This document shows positions 1-8,307 of a stretch of DNA of 56,521 nt, piece by piece. Under the pieces are notes generated by a model. That model had not been told where the DNA came from. It worked only from the letters and a program-made list of their open reading frames with translations, and did no database searches. Numbering within the stretch: the first letter of the stretch is position 1; each line of letters opens with the position of its first letter. The position numbers and the translations under genes were made by a program. Location of the stretch: assembly GCA_016193465.1 (NCBI GenBank), contig JACPSE010000156.1, positions 1 to 56,521 of the forward strand, written 5' to 3'. The DNA comes from Deltaproteobacteria bacterium (GTDB taxonomy: Bacteria > Desulfobacterota > Binatia > UBA9968).

Positions 1-657
1 AAGAAAAAGCGAAAAAACGGCGCCCCGGCAGCAGTCGTAACGGGTGTGGCTGAAATGAAGGAAGCTATCCTCCAGATGGAGTCCTCCATGACGGAGGCGG
101 CGGCGTTGGCAGCCACAGAGATAGGCCAAATCGACGAAATCAGGCGAGGTGTTGAAGAGACGGTGGCGCGCCTCGAGGCTCAAGTCCGAGAGAAAGAAAA
201 TGTGCTGCGGCAGAAGAGTTCCGCCCTGGAGGAGTTGGAGACAAGGTTGACCGCGCTGGGGGCTCAACTAAAGGAGCAAGCGGAGATGCTTCGTCAAAAA
301 GAGTCCGCCTTGGGGGAGTTGCGGGAAAGCTCGGTCGCCCAAAGCCGAGATCTCGAAAACCAGATCAGGCGAAGAGAAGATCTCTTGAAGGGCCGCGAGG
401 CGGAGATCGCGGATTTGCGCTCTCAATTGGATGGGCTCCAGCCCTCGCCGGAAGCCAGTGTCACCCTCAGCGAAGGGAATGCGGCCGCCAATGGTCTTGC
501 GGCAAGCGCGGGAAGCGGCGCGCGGGGTAAGGCGATCGGGCAGTCGATGCGAGACGTGGTTACGAGGCCAGGAAAAACGGTCCAGCGAGAAGCAAGCGCG
601 GACCCGAAGAAGTCTCGCTTAGTAACCTTGCTAGCCCCAATTAACAAGAGGAATTGA
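1..657 (+). CDS. coiled-coil protein, 5' end outside window
   Basis: The frame is open to the left edge (it begins KKKRKNGAPAAV), so the real start lies upstream; GTG at 46 and ATG at 55 are only internal candidates. Most of the product is a long heptad-rich helix (Leu/Ala core, Glu/Lys/Gln outside) followed by an Ala/Gly/Ser-rich tail and a basic end. The block around AAALAATEIGQIDEI and LEAQVREKENVL has the same layout as the products at 1960 and 2903, so the three are paralogues. There is no signal peptide or membrane segment in the visible part. Its place before an ExeA-like ATPase and a GspE ATPase suggests a cytoplasmic structural or adaptor role in that machine; this is inference. No named family was recognised. 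Confidence 0.8.
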   Translation, partial: KKKRKNGAPAAVVTGVAEMKEAILQMESSMTEAAALAATEIGQIDEIRRGVEETVARLEAQVREKENVLRQKSSALEELETRLTALGAQLKEQAEMLRQKESALGELRESSVAQSRDLENQIRRREDLLKGREAEIADLRSQLDGLQPSPEASVTLSEGNAAANGLAASAGSGARGKAIGQSMRDVVTRPGKTVQREASADPKKSRLVTLLAPINKRN

Positions 658-724
658 GGGACTTTCTCGCTTCTTTGCAGGATCGGGGTTTTTGGCTGCC
701 GTCGCAGGCGGCGAAAAAAAGATC

Positions 725-1876
725 ATGAACAAGAGGCCTTTTAGCCTTACAGCAGATCTGGATTTCCTCTACCTCAGCGAGGGGCATATGCGGGTCTTTG
801 GCGAGATCCTCTCTGCTATCGGTCGCCGCGACGGACTTATCTGCGTGACCGGCGATCCCGGCGCCGGCAAAACCATCATCTGCCGGCGTCTCCTGGAGGA
901 ACTGGGTGATGAGTACAACGTCGTGCTCGTTACCACTCCGCCGAAGACTCCCCAGGCCATGACCGAAACCCTCGATGACGCGTTCGGGGAAATGGAGGGT
1001 GATTCCAGGATTCCCGTAGCGGTTTTCGATGAGGCGCAGCACCTGGATTTCCGCTGTCTCGATCACATCAAATTTCTCACCAACCTGGAAAAGGCGGGCG
1101 AGAAGCTTGTCCAGATTGTTCTCGTGGGCCAACCTGAGCTTGCCGAGAAAATAGGCCACAAAAGGTTTACCCAGCTCGAACAGAGGATCGGGGCAAAATT
1201 AAAGCTGGGGACGCTCAAAAAAAAGGAAGTCTTGGCCTATTTGAACCATCGGCTGACTGTGGCCGGGCTTTCGGAGGAGGCCCGCTTTACGAGAAATTCC
1301 GCCAGGTTTCTGTACCGGGAGACTGGGGGTGTGCCGCGTCTTATCAATCGGATCGCAAATATCGCGGTGGAACAAGCCCAGCAGGAACACAAAGGGAAAA
1401 TTGGCGCGGGAGATGTCAAACGCGCCGCGTCCAAGGTTGGCGCCTCGCTGGGCGACTGGAAAGAGAGCGCAAGCCCCCGGAGGTTTTCTCCCCGCCTCGC
1501 TTTTCTGACAATCCTATTGGTTCTATCTGCCGGGTGGTATTTCTATTCCAATCCGGAGTGGCTTATTTTCCCATATGACAGACAGATAGCCGAAATCCAA
1601 GTCAATCCGTCTCGACCTGAGTACGCGTTAAAGTTGGGCGCCTTTCTCACCAGGGAGCAGGCCGAAGAATTGCGCGAGCGACTTGCAAGAGAGGATTTTA
1701 CCGCGACCATTGCGGCAAAAGATTTCGGTGACGGCTGGACTCTATACCAGGTGCGGCTGCCGGGCCCCTATAGTGAGGACGAGGCAACTAACGTTATGGA
1801 TCGACTTGGCAAGATCGGAATACAGAGCATAGAAAAAATTCCTCTGGTCCGCCAACAAGGTGAACTAAAAAAGTGA
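725..1876 (+). CDS. ExeA/GspA-type AAA ATPase with C-terminal SPOR-like domain
   Basis: About 383 aa from ATG 725; an upstream in-frame TTG at 692 is less likely because ExeA-like proteins begin with a PFxLTxDxxFLYLS motif, here PFSLTADLDFLYLS right after this ATG. Walker A GDPGAGKT is at residues 43-50 and Walker B VAVFDEAQ has D102/E103. One membrane helix follows at about residues 258-276, then a periplasmic part with a SPOR-like repeat (YALKLGAFLTREQAEELRER) at about 300-380. ExeA/GspA proteins use ATP and a peptidoglycan-binding end to help place the secretin of type II secretion systems; a SPOR domain would bind denuded glycan instead of the usual PG_binding_1 module. It lies in the same run as the GspE gene at 3443. 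The ATPase call is firm; the SPOR call is from pattern only. Confidence 0.88.
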   Translation: MNKRPFSLTADLDFLYLSEGHMRVFGEILSAIGRRDGLICVTGDPGAGKTIICRRLLEELGDEYNVVLVTTPPKTPQAMTETLDDAFGEMEGDSRIPVAVFDEAQHLDFRCLDHIKFLTNLEKAGEKLVQIVLVGQPELAEKIGHKRFTQLEQRIGAKLKLGTLKKKEVLAYLNHRLTVAGLSEEARFTRNSARFLYRETGGVPRLINRIANIAVEQAQQEHKGKIGAGDVKRAASKVGASLGDWKESASPRRFSPRLAFLTILLVLSAGWYFYSNPEWLIFPYDRQIAEIQVNPSRPEYALKLGAFLTREQAEELRERLAREDFTATIAAKDFGDGWTLYQVRLPGPYSEDEATNVMDRLGKIGIQSIEKIPLVRQQGELKK

Positions 1877-1959
1877 GGCAATCGGCTGTTTGTCTTTTGG
1901 CTACCTATTAGGATATCGATAAATCTTTAGTGAGGAGGATCTAAAGGGCAAGCGCTCCT

Positions 1960-2631
1960 ATGAGTTCCGAGCTTCCAGAGCAGACGCAAGGCGATAGGGG
2001 TTCGCGCCCAGCACTCGATGCGGTGCTGGGGACGCGGGGGCGGCTCGCCCGTATTGAGTCCTTGAGCCGGGAGGCCGCCGCGCTGGCACTCAGAGAAGCC
2101 CGGCGGGCTGACGAGATCCGGAAAAATTTCGCCGCGACAGTAGCTGCATTGGAAGCCCAGTTGCAGGAGAAGGAAGGCGAGCTGCGTCAAAGAGAGTCCG
2201 GCCTTGGGGAGCAGGGTAAGAGCCTGGAAGCTAGAATCGGGGATTTGGAAAATCAGTTGCGGGAAAAAGAGGAATTGCTGCAGATCCGAAATGCGGATCT
2301 GCACGACCTCAAATCGAAGCTGGAAGAGGCGACAACCTCGGCTGCGGCAGAGGCCGAACGAGCCCAGGAAATCCAGGGGAGGTTCGAGGCGACAGTGGCG
2401 GCCCTGAAAGCTGAGCTGGGCGAGAAGGAGGTATTGTTAAAGCAAAACGACATCGCCTGCAAAGATATGGAAGAGAGCCTGGCCCGTTTGGAAGAGAGCC
2501 TAGTCAACCAAATTCGGGTCTTGGAGAGCCAGTTGGAAGAGATGGTTCAGAAAAACACGTCTGAAACGTCGCCTGAGACCGGGAAAACCAAGAGCCCCCG
2601 GAAATCCGGGAGCAAAGCTGAGGAATCGTAG
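1960..2631 (+). CDS. coiled-coil protein with internal repeat
   Basis: 223 aa from ATG 1960; a GAGGAGG-like site lies about 20 nt upstream. After a short polar head the chain is almost entirely heptads. It holds the paralogue motif twice: around EAAALALREARRADEIRKNF..LEAQLQEKEGEL, and again around AAAEAERAQEIQGRFEATV..LKAELGEKEVLL, which points to an internal duplication. The tail is Lys/Ser-rich (KTKSPRKSGSKAEES). There are no cysteines of note, no signal peptide and no membrane helix. Neighbours are the ExeA-like ATPase and a second paralogue, with a transposase remnant in the gap that follows. A scaffold or adaptor for the GspE machine is plausible but unproven. Confidence 0.8.
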   Translation: MSSELPEQTQGDRGSRPALDAVLGTRGRLARIESLSREAAALALREARRADEIRKNFAATVAALEAQLQEKEGELRQRESGLGEQGKSLEARIGDLENQLREKEELLQIRNADLHDLKSKLEEATTSAAAEAERAQEIQGRFEATVAALKAELGEKEVLLKQNDIACKDMEESLARLEESLVNQIRVLESQLEEMVQKNTSETSPETGKTKSPRKSGSKAEES

Positions 2632-2667
2632 GCCCATGGAGGAAGCGTAACATGGCTACACCACCGC

Positions 2668-2841
2668 TTAAGGCAGAGGGGAGTTCCTAGGGATCAGCGT
2701 GACCCCTAACTCCTCTAACGCCCTTCCCACCTGAGTCCTGGGACGCTTGCCCGCCAACTGGCGATCCGAATAGGCAGACTGAGGGAGCCCTTTTTTCTTA
2801 AAGACCCCACAGAAAAGCTTCAGGGTCGTGGCACTTGTCTT
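2668..2841 (-). pseudogene. integrase-core transposase remnant
   Basis: The gap between two coiled-coil genes translates on the minus strand into a stop-bounded 57-codon fragment containing LFCGVFKKKGLPQSAYSDR, then RTQVGRALEELGVTLIP, then NSP. This is the order of the catalytic core in IS481/ISNCY-like transposases (GLPxxLYSDR ... TQFGRALEELGIxLIPxxSPQAKGR). The segment between YSDR and TQVG, normally about 15-20 residues, is shortened, and both ends of the gene are missing. No terminal inverted repeats were found. The fragment is an old, dead insertion left in reverse orientation inside the operon. The family call rests on recognised motifs, not on a search. Confidence 0.7.
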
Positions 2842-2902
2842 TTAAGTGGCTATTGGATAAAATTACTTTTTCCTTGGGAGGAAATTAAGGAGGAGGTGTT
2901 CC

Positions 2903-3403
2903 ATGGGTTCTGAGGCTCCGAAGGAAAAACCGGGGAAAGACAATCCGCGCCTCTTAATCAACGAAGTCACTGAGATGAAGGACCGGATAACCCGGATGGA
3001 ATCCTTCATCAAGCAGGCCGCGGCTTTGGCTGCGATAGAAACTCGGCGGATTGAGGAAATCAAGGGAACCCTGGAGGCAACTGTAACCGAATTAGAGGCT
3101 CAACTTGAGGAAAAGGATGAGCTACTTCACAAAAAGGACTCCGAGACTAAAGAGCGGGAGCTGAGCCTGACAGGCAAGGCACACGATTTAGAAAACCGGG
3201 TCAGGGAGGGAGAGAAGCTCCTTCAGACCCGTGATGCTGAATTGAAGGAGCTGCAGGCTAAGCATAAGGAGCTGGAAGCTCAGCTTAAGGAAAAAGACGA
3301 GCTACTCCAGAAAAGAGACGCTGAGATCAAAGAGTTTGAAGCAACCATGAATGCCGAGATGCGTGAGTTGGAAGAACGGGTCAAAAAGTTGCTTCAAAAG
3401 TAA
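2903..3403 (+). CDS. coiled-coil protein, third paralogue
   Basis: 166 aa from ATG 2903, with a strong AGGAGG site ten bases before it. The product is a near-continuous helix: polar head, then the shared block QAAALAAIETRRIEEIKGTL..LEAQLEEKDELL, then repeated ELEAQLKEKDELLQKRDAE units. It lacks cysteine, signal peptide and membrane segments. It sits 39 nt ahead of the GspE-like gene, whose first 35 residues carry a similar helix, so the two could pair. The start is well supported. The function is unknown. Confidence 0.82.
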   Translation: MGSEAPKEKPGKDNPRLLINEVTEMKDRITRMESFIKQAAALAAIETRRIEEIKGTLEATVTELEAQLEEKDELLHKKDSETKERELSLTGKAHDLENRVREGEKLLQTRDAELKELQAKHKELEAQLKEKDELLQKRDAEIKEFEATMNAEMRELEERVKKLLQK

Positions 3404-3442
3404 GGTCGCTGGAAAATAGGCTGAAGCCTAAGGAGAAAGGAC

Positions 3443-5950
3443 ATGGCTGATCAAAAAGAGTCTGGCATCGGCGAGGTGCGGAAGACCTTGACCTTCAAGC
3501 TGCAGGATCTGGAAGCACTGGTCGAACAAAAAGAGAAGACTGCGGAGACCGCTGCCGCAAAGCCGGCCGAGACTAAACCCAAGACAGGACCTTCACCTTT
3601 ACAGCTAAAAAAAGATGGGGAGGGCCAATCCAAGCCCTCCTCTAATAATAAGGAGAGCATAGAGGAATTAAAGGAACAGATTGCCTACGCCGAGAAAGTA
3701 AAGCAGGTCATGAATAAAATCCACGCGGCGAGTGATCTGGACCAAATATTTGTGGAGTTAAAGGAGGATATCCTTAGCCTCTTCGACGCTGAGCGTATGA
3801 CGCTTTATGCCGTGGATTATGAGAAAAAAGAGATCTTCTCGAAATTTTTGAATCCCGACACAACCCAGGGTGTTGGTGAAATCCGGGTGGCCGTCAATGA
3901 CAAGAGCATTGCGGGGGCTGTTGCCAAGAACCGAACGCTCGCCAATATCGGCGATGTCTACAGCAAGGCCGAGCTCTCCAAAATCCATCCTGCCCTTTCC
4001 TTTGATAGTTCGTGGGACAAGAAAACCGGCTTCAGGACCAAACAGATGCTGACGGTCCCGATATTTTCTACCAGCAACATACTGAACGGTGTTATCCAGC
4101 TCATCAATAAAAAGAGCGGAGAGCGCTTTACCCAGCGGGACGAAGAACAGGTCTTGGAGATCGCAAAAACCCTTGGGATCGCGTTTAGCAATCAATCCCA
4201 GCTTGCCAAGAAGAAACCCACAAAGTTTGACTACCTCATCTCTTCGAGTCTGATCACGGAAAGCGAACTAGAGGCAGTCAGTAAAGAGGCGAGAGAGAAA
4301 CAGAAAGAGATCGAGCTTCTCTTAATGGAGAGGAAGATTGCCAAAAAGGACATTGGGAAATCGCTGAGCCTCTTTTACAAGAGTCCGTTCGTGGAGTTTG
4401 ACGACAGGGTCTTTATCCCGCCGGATATGGTGAAAAATATCAGCCTCAACTATCTCAAAGCCAATTACTGGATCCCGCTGCGCCGCGGCGAGAATACGGT
4501 AGAAGTTTTAATTGACGATCCCTACTCATTTCAAAAGCTGCAGGACGTCAAGCGTCTCTTCCCGGTCAAGGAGGTCAAATTTTTTGTCGGGCTGCGGGAA
4601 GATATCCTCAAGTTTGTCAATTCGGTTGCAACGGATTTGGACCCGAACGCCCCCAAACAGTCGATTGCCGCGATCCTCGGGGAGATGACTACGGAGGATC
4701 AAGCGAAGCCGGAAGAGGCAGCGGCGGCAGGGTCTGTCGTCGACGAGAACGATAGCGCAGTCGTTCGTCTTGCCAACCAGATTGTCATCGATGCCTATAA
4801 AGAGGGCGCCTCAGATATCCACATCGAGCCCAATTCCGACAAAAAAGAGACCCTTATCCGCTTCCGCGTGGACGGGAGTTGTCATGAGTACCAAAAGGTG
4901 CCGCCGAGTTATCGTAGGGCCTTGGCCTCGCGCTTCAAGATCATGGCCCGCTTAGATATCTCGGAACGGCGCAAGCCCCAGGACGGGAAGATCAAGTTTC
5001 GTATGCCGGATCGCGAGATCGAGCTCCGTGTAGCCACCATCCCGACCTCTGGCATTGATAACGAAGATATTGTCATGCGTATCCTGGCTGCCAGCGAACC
5101 GATGCCAATAGATAAGATGGGGATTTCTGAGAGGAACCTCAAAGAGCTTAAGCAGATTCTGGATATACCCTATGGGATTTTTCTCGTTGTCGGACCGACC
5201 GGCTCCGGCAAAACGACCACACTGCATTCCGCCTTGGGCTCCATCAATGAGCCCGAGTGGAAGATTTGGACCGCTGAGGATCCGGTAGAAATAACCCAGT
5301 ACGGCTTGCGTCAGGTGCAAGTCCAGCCGAAGATCGGGTTCGACTTCGCCGCTGCTATGCGCTCATTCCTGCGTGCCGATCCAGACGTCATCATGGTTGG
5401 AGAGATGCGCGATAAGGAGACATGCGAGACCGGTATCGAGGCCTCGCTCACCGGCCATCTGGTCTTCAGCACCCTCCATACCAACAGCGCGGTTGAGACC
5501 ATAACCAGACTTCTCGAGATGGGCATGGACCCCTTTAACTTTGCCGATGCCCTTCTGGGCATCCTGGCCCAGAGGCTAGCGCGGACGATTTGTAAGAACT
5601 GTAAGGAGAAATTCCATCCGCCGAAGGAGCAATATGACGTTCTCGCCAAGGCCTACGGAGAAGAAGAATTTGCCAAGCTAGGGTTCAAGTACGACGATAA
5701 CTTTATGCTCTATCGGGGCAAGGGATGCGATTCCTGCAACAAGACCGGGTATAAAGGCAGGATCGGCCTTCATGAGTTGTTGGTCGCGACCGATGAGCTC
5801 AAGGTGCTCATCCAACGCCGCGCCCCTGTGTCGGAGCTATTGAAGCAGGCGAGGCATGATGGAATGACAACTCTCGTTCAAGACGGGGTTGTAAAGTGCA
5901 CTCAGGGACATACCGACTTCATACAGGTCAAGGCCGTAGCGATGAAATAG
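3443..5950 (+). CDS. GspE/PilB family secretion ATPase with GAF domain
   Basis: 835 aa, much longer than ordinary GspE (about 500-570). Order seen: an N-terminal coiled-coil start (EVRKTLTFKLQDLEALVEQK) and a low-complexity Ala/Pro/Lys linker; a GAF-like sensor at about residues 85-255 (YAEKVKQVMNKIHAASDLDQ, later VPIFSTSNILNGVIQLINKK); an MshEN/T2SSE_N-type domain at about 270-400; and the hexameric ATPase at about 440-830. Walker A GPTGSGKT begins at G584, GEMRDKET and STLHTNSA match the Walker B and His-box regions, and a zinc tetracysteine has C717/C720 and C762/C765. Such ATPases drive pseudopilus or pilus assembly at the inner membrane. The GAF domain could couple activity to a small ligand, which is inference. 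ATG 3443 follows AAGGAGAAAGG. Confidence 0.93.
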   Translation: MADQKESGIGEVRKTLTFKLQDLEALVEQKEKTAETAAAKPAETKPKTGPSPLQLKKDGEGQSKPSSNNKESIEELKEQIAYAEKVKQVMNKIHAASDLDQIFVELKEDILSLFDAERMTLYAVDYEKKEIFSKFLNPDTTQGVGEIRVAVNDKSIAGAVAKNRTLANIGDVYSKAELSKIHPALSFDSSWDKKTGFRTKQMLTVPIFSTSNILNGVIQLINKKSGERFTQRDEEQVLEIAKTLGIAFSNQSQLAKKKPTKFDYLISSSLITESELEAVSKEAREKQKEIELLLMERKIAKKDIGKSLSLFYKSPFVEFDDRVFIPPDMVKNISLNYLKANYWIPLRRGENTVEVLIDDPYSFQKLQDVKRLFPVKEVKFFVGLREDILKFVNSVATDLDPNAPKQSIAAILGEMTTEDQAKPEEAAAAGSVVDENDSAVVRLANQIVIDAYKEGASDIHIEPNSDKKETLIRFRVDGSCHEYQKVPPSYRRALASRFKIMARLDISERRKPQDGKIKFRMPDREIELRVATIPTSGIDNEDIVMRILAASEPMPIDKMGISERNLKELKQILDIPYGIFLVVGPTGSGKTTTLHSALGSINEPEWKIWTAEDPVEITQYGLRQVQVQPKIGFDFAAAMRSFLRADPDVIMVGEMRDKETCETGIEASLTGHLVFSTLHTNSAVETITRLLEMGMDPFNFADALLGILAQRLARTICKNCKEKFHPPKEQYDVLAKAYGEEEFAKLGFKYDDNFMLYRGKGCDSCNKTGYKGRIGLHELLVATDELKVLIQRRAPVSELLKQARHDGMTTLVQDGVVKCTQGHTDFIQVKAVAMK

Positions 5951-5956
5951 CCTCTC

Positions 5957-6892
5957 ATGAGGCTCAGGATCGGCACCTCCGGTTATTCCTACCCGGGATC
6001 TCCACCCAAAGGCTGGTACGGGGTTTTCTATCCCGGGACAAAAGGGCAAAAATTCGATGAGCTCGCGTACTACTCCTCTTTTTTTGATGCCGTGGAGGTC
6101 AATACCACCTTCTACCGGCCTCCCGCCCCTGATATGGCCGCCGCATGGGTGAAAAGGACCCCGGCTGATTTTGAATTCGCGATTAAGGTGTGGCAGAAAT
6201 TCACCCACCCGATGAAGTTGGGGGAAGGGGGTGGAGGGGCGGCAGCGCGCTGGGAGGCCCCCGCCGAGGCCGACGTGGAAGTCTTCAAAAAAAGCATTGG
6301 GGCCTTGTCTCATTCCGGCAAGCTGGGCGTCTTGCTCTTCCAGTATCCTCCCGGGTTTCGCTGCACGGAAGAAAATGTGGAAAAGCTCCAATGGACGCTC
6401 CATTCCTTCAGGGCCTATCCCAAAGCGGTCGAGCTTCGCCACCGAAGCTGGAGTGACAAGGGCGACGAAACCGGAGCGCTGCTGGGCCAATCAGGCGCGA
6501 CCTGGGCTGTCATAGATGAGCCCAAGTTTGCCTCTTCGGTGGCGCAGGAATCTGAGGCCGTCGGAGAGATGTTTTATTTGCGCCTGCACGGGAGGAACCG
6601 GGAAAAATGGTGGAGCCACGGAGAGGCTTGGGAGAGATACGATTATTTCTACGGGCCGGAGGAGATCCGATGCTTCGCGGATAAGATCAGACAAACAGCA
6701 CAGGACTCTCCACAGGCGAAAGTCTATGTCTTCTTTAATAATCATGCGAGGGGACAGGCGGTGGCGGACGCGTTGATGCTCAAGGGTGAGCTGCAGCAGG
6801 AGACGGGTGCGGAACTGCCCCGCACTCTCGTTCAGGCATATCCCCCGCTTGCCAGGCTGGGAAAAGTCGAAGGGCGAGATACACTATTTTAG
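5957..6892 (+). CDS. DUF72 family protein
   Basis: 311 aa, starting 6 nt after the GspE stop, so probably translated by coupling because its own ribosome site is weak. The opening MRLRIGTSGYSYP, then WYGVFYPG, AVEVNTTFYRPP and FEFAIKVWQKFTHP are the standard marks of DUF72 (YecE-like) TIM-barrel proteins, and VYVFFNNHARG is the usual C-terminal motif. Members are common in bacteria and archaea; their reaction is not established. The link with secretion genes may be only positional. Confidence 0.88.
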   Translation: MRLRIGTSGYSYPGSPPKGWYGVFYPGTKGQKFDELAYYSSFFDAVEVNTTFYRPPAPDMAAAWVKRTPADFEFAIKVWQKFTHPMKLGEGGGGAAARWEAPAEADVEVFKKSIGALSHSGKLGVLLFQYPPGFRCTEENVEKLQWTLHSFRAYPKAVELRHRSWSDKGDETGALLGQSGATWAVIDEPKFASSVAQESEAVGEMFYLRLHGRNREKWWSHGEAWERYDYFYGPEEIRCFADKIRQTAQDSPQAKVYVFFNNHARGQAVADALMLKGELQQETGAELPRTLVQAYPPLARLGKVEGRDTLF

Positions 6893-6945
6893 GGCTCAAG
6901 TAACTCCACAGGGTATTGAAAAACTCTGTCCCAAGGCCGGTCAAG

Positions 6946-7212
6946 TCGGCCTCGGCCTCACGATAATAGTTGTGTATTTGCGCAAATACGGCAAGCTTCA
7001 GCCTCCCTTGGGAATGCCAGGGATCGCGTAGGCGGACATCACGCACGGAAAAGCGCACAAGCGGCCGGATCTTTTGGAGCGCGTGAGGAGAAAAATCTGC
7101 CGGGAAAACACGGGGCGTGAATCACGGATCTAGCGGCACGAACCGCGCAGGACGCGGCTGGAGGCGCTCTGCCAAGATTATCTAAAAAGGGACGCCAACC
7201 GTGATACCTCCT
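6946..7212 (+). repeat. direct repeat copy 1, left of toxin-antitoxin pair
   Basis: This stretch aligns by eye to 7876-8150 in the same orientation. The core at 7013-7073 is identical to 7951-8011 over 61 nt, while the flanks have drifted with substitutions and small indels. It fills most of the 373-bp gap between the DUF72 gene and the antitoxin. On the minus strand the core can be read as IRPLVRFSVRDVRLRDPWH in both copies, but that matches no family I know, so a decayed gene, an RNA element or a mobile-element end are all possible. Confidence 0.75.
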
Positions 7213-7265
7213 CAGAAATTGCCCAAACGTCGATGGCGTGCTATTGTACCGGTGAGGCTGAAACG

Positions 7266-7460
7266 ATGAACAAAAAGGAATTAATAGCCAAGGAGATTGA
7301 GCAGGTCCCAGAGCCCTTATTAGAAGAAGTGCTGGACTTTGTCCGATTTCTTAAAAGCAAGCGCATGCAGGAAAAGCTGGAAACCAGCCTGCTAAGCGAA
7401 GCCTGCCTTAAAAGAGATTGGCTGAGACCTGAAGAAGACGAGGCTTGGGGAGATTTGTGA
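7266..7460 (+). CDS. antitoxin, DUF2281-like
   Basis: 64 aa from ATG 7266 (MNKKELIAKEIEQVPE); in-frame codons upstream look non-coding. The pattern IEQVPEPLLEEVLDFVRFLK is typical of DUF2281-type antitoxins, where a short N-terminal helix pair precedes a loose, acidic toxin-binding tail (LRPEEDEAWGDL here). The last codons overlap the toxin start at GTGA (7457-7460), the usual way such pairs are coupled. It should neutralise the endoribonuclease next door and perhaps repress the pair. The family is from pattern; pairing is strongly supported by the overlap. Confidence 0.82.
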   Translation: MNKKELIAKEIEQVPEPLLEEVLDFVRFLKSKRMQEKLETSLLSEACLKRDWLRPEEDEAWGDL

Positions 7461-7777
7461 AAGGCGATGTAGTGGTCGTCCCCTTTCCGTTTTCGGATTT
7501 AACTCAAGCCAAGAGACGTCCAGCCCTGGTGGTAGCTGAATTGGAAGGAGACGATCTACTGCTTTGCCAGATAACCAGTCAACGAGTCAGAGACAGCTAT
7601 GTAATCCCTCTTGAGGATAACGATTTCGAGACCGGCGGTCTCAAGCAAGGAAGCAATATAAGGCCAAACCCTCTGTTTACAGCCGATCAACACATCGTCC
7701 TTTACAAAGCGGGCCATCCAAGAGACGAGAAGGTAAGAGAAGTGATTCGGAAGATCGTAGAGATTGTGCAGCACTGA
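7457..7777 (+). CDS. MazF/PemK-type toxin endoribonuclease
   Basis: 106 aa from GTG 7457, giving a 4-nt overlap with the antitoxin; a TTG at 7445 is also in frame. The start KGDVVVVPFPFSDLTQAKRR and PALVV are the classic MazF/PemK beginning (GDVVLVPFPFTD...KRRPALVV), and ITSQ is the next conserved strand. The conserved arginine and threonine-serine of the RNA-cleaving site are present as KRRPALVV and QITSQ. MazF toxins cut mRNA at short motifs in the cytoplasm. The pair is flanked on both sides by the direct repeat, consistent with a cassette that moved or was duplicated around. Confidence 0.9.
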   Translation: MKGDVVVVPFPFSDLTQAKRRPALVVAELEGDDLLLCQITSQRVRDSYVIPLEDNDFETGGLKQGSNIRPNPLFTADQHIVLYKAGHPRDEKVREVIRKIVEIVQH

Positions 7778-7875
7778 ACGGCGAACCCAGCGATTCCGAC
7801 ACCCCCACACATTCCCCGCGTCCCACGTTGAGCCAACGAAAGACCCGGCCCTGTCGGTTTCCAAAATTCACCGAC

Positions 7876-8150
7876 TCGGCCTCAACTTCACTGCGATAGT
7901 TACGTGTTTGCGCAATTGAGCAAATATGGCAAGCTTCAGCCTCCCTCGGAAATGCCAGGGATCGCGTAGGCGGACATCACGCACGGAAAAGCGCACAAGC
8001 GGCCGGATCTTACAGGGCGCGTGAAGAGAAAAACTTGCTGCGGAAACGCGTGGTATGAATCGCGGATTAGCGGCACTATCCGACTAAGAAGCGAATGGCG
8101 TCGCCCTACAAAGATTGTCTAGAAAGGAAAGCCTGAACCCTGACGCCTCC
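7876..8150 (+). repeat. direct repeat copy 2, right of toxin-antitoxin pair
   Basis: Second copy of the 6946-7212 element, with the identical 61-nt core at 7951-8011. Its right boundary (about 8150) coincides with the point where a LysR-type gene remnant begins at 8151, so insertion of the element probably cut that gene. No clear terminal inverted repeat or target-site duplication was found. Confidence 0.75.
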
Positions 8151-8272
8151 CTATTTCTCAAGCTCTTTAATGCGCATAGAGATCGCCGGCTGACTTAGGC
8201 TGATTCGGCTGCACGTTCAAACCCACCATGCTTTACCACTGCATGAAAAGCTTTGAATTGGTCAAGAAGCAT
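8151..8272 (-). pseudogene. LysR-family regulator, N-terminal remnant
   Basis: From ATG 8272 the minus strand reads MLLDQFKAFHAVVKHGGFER, then AAES, then after a one-base deletion LSQPAISMRIKELEK and a stop. This is the helix-turn-helix start of a LysR regulator (FxxVVxxGSFxxAAExLxLSQPAxSxxIKxLE). Only about 40 of some 300 residues survive, the frame is broken, and homology stops where repeat copy 2 ends. It points away from the solute-binding protein gene at 8410, the usual layout of a LysR gene and its target, so that transporter gene may have lost its regulator. Confidence 0.72.
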
Positions 8273-8307
8273 AACAGCTCCAAATGAATTTTATAAAAAA
8301 GATTTAT

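Noticed and set aside
2700-2800. Possible GEMM-like (c-di-GMP) riboswitch, because of a GGGACGC stretch and imperfect hairpins
   Set aside because: The same bases translate on the minus strand into clear transposase motifs, and the conserved riboswitch core is not present.
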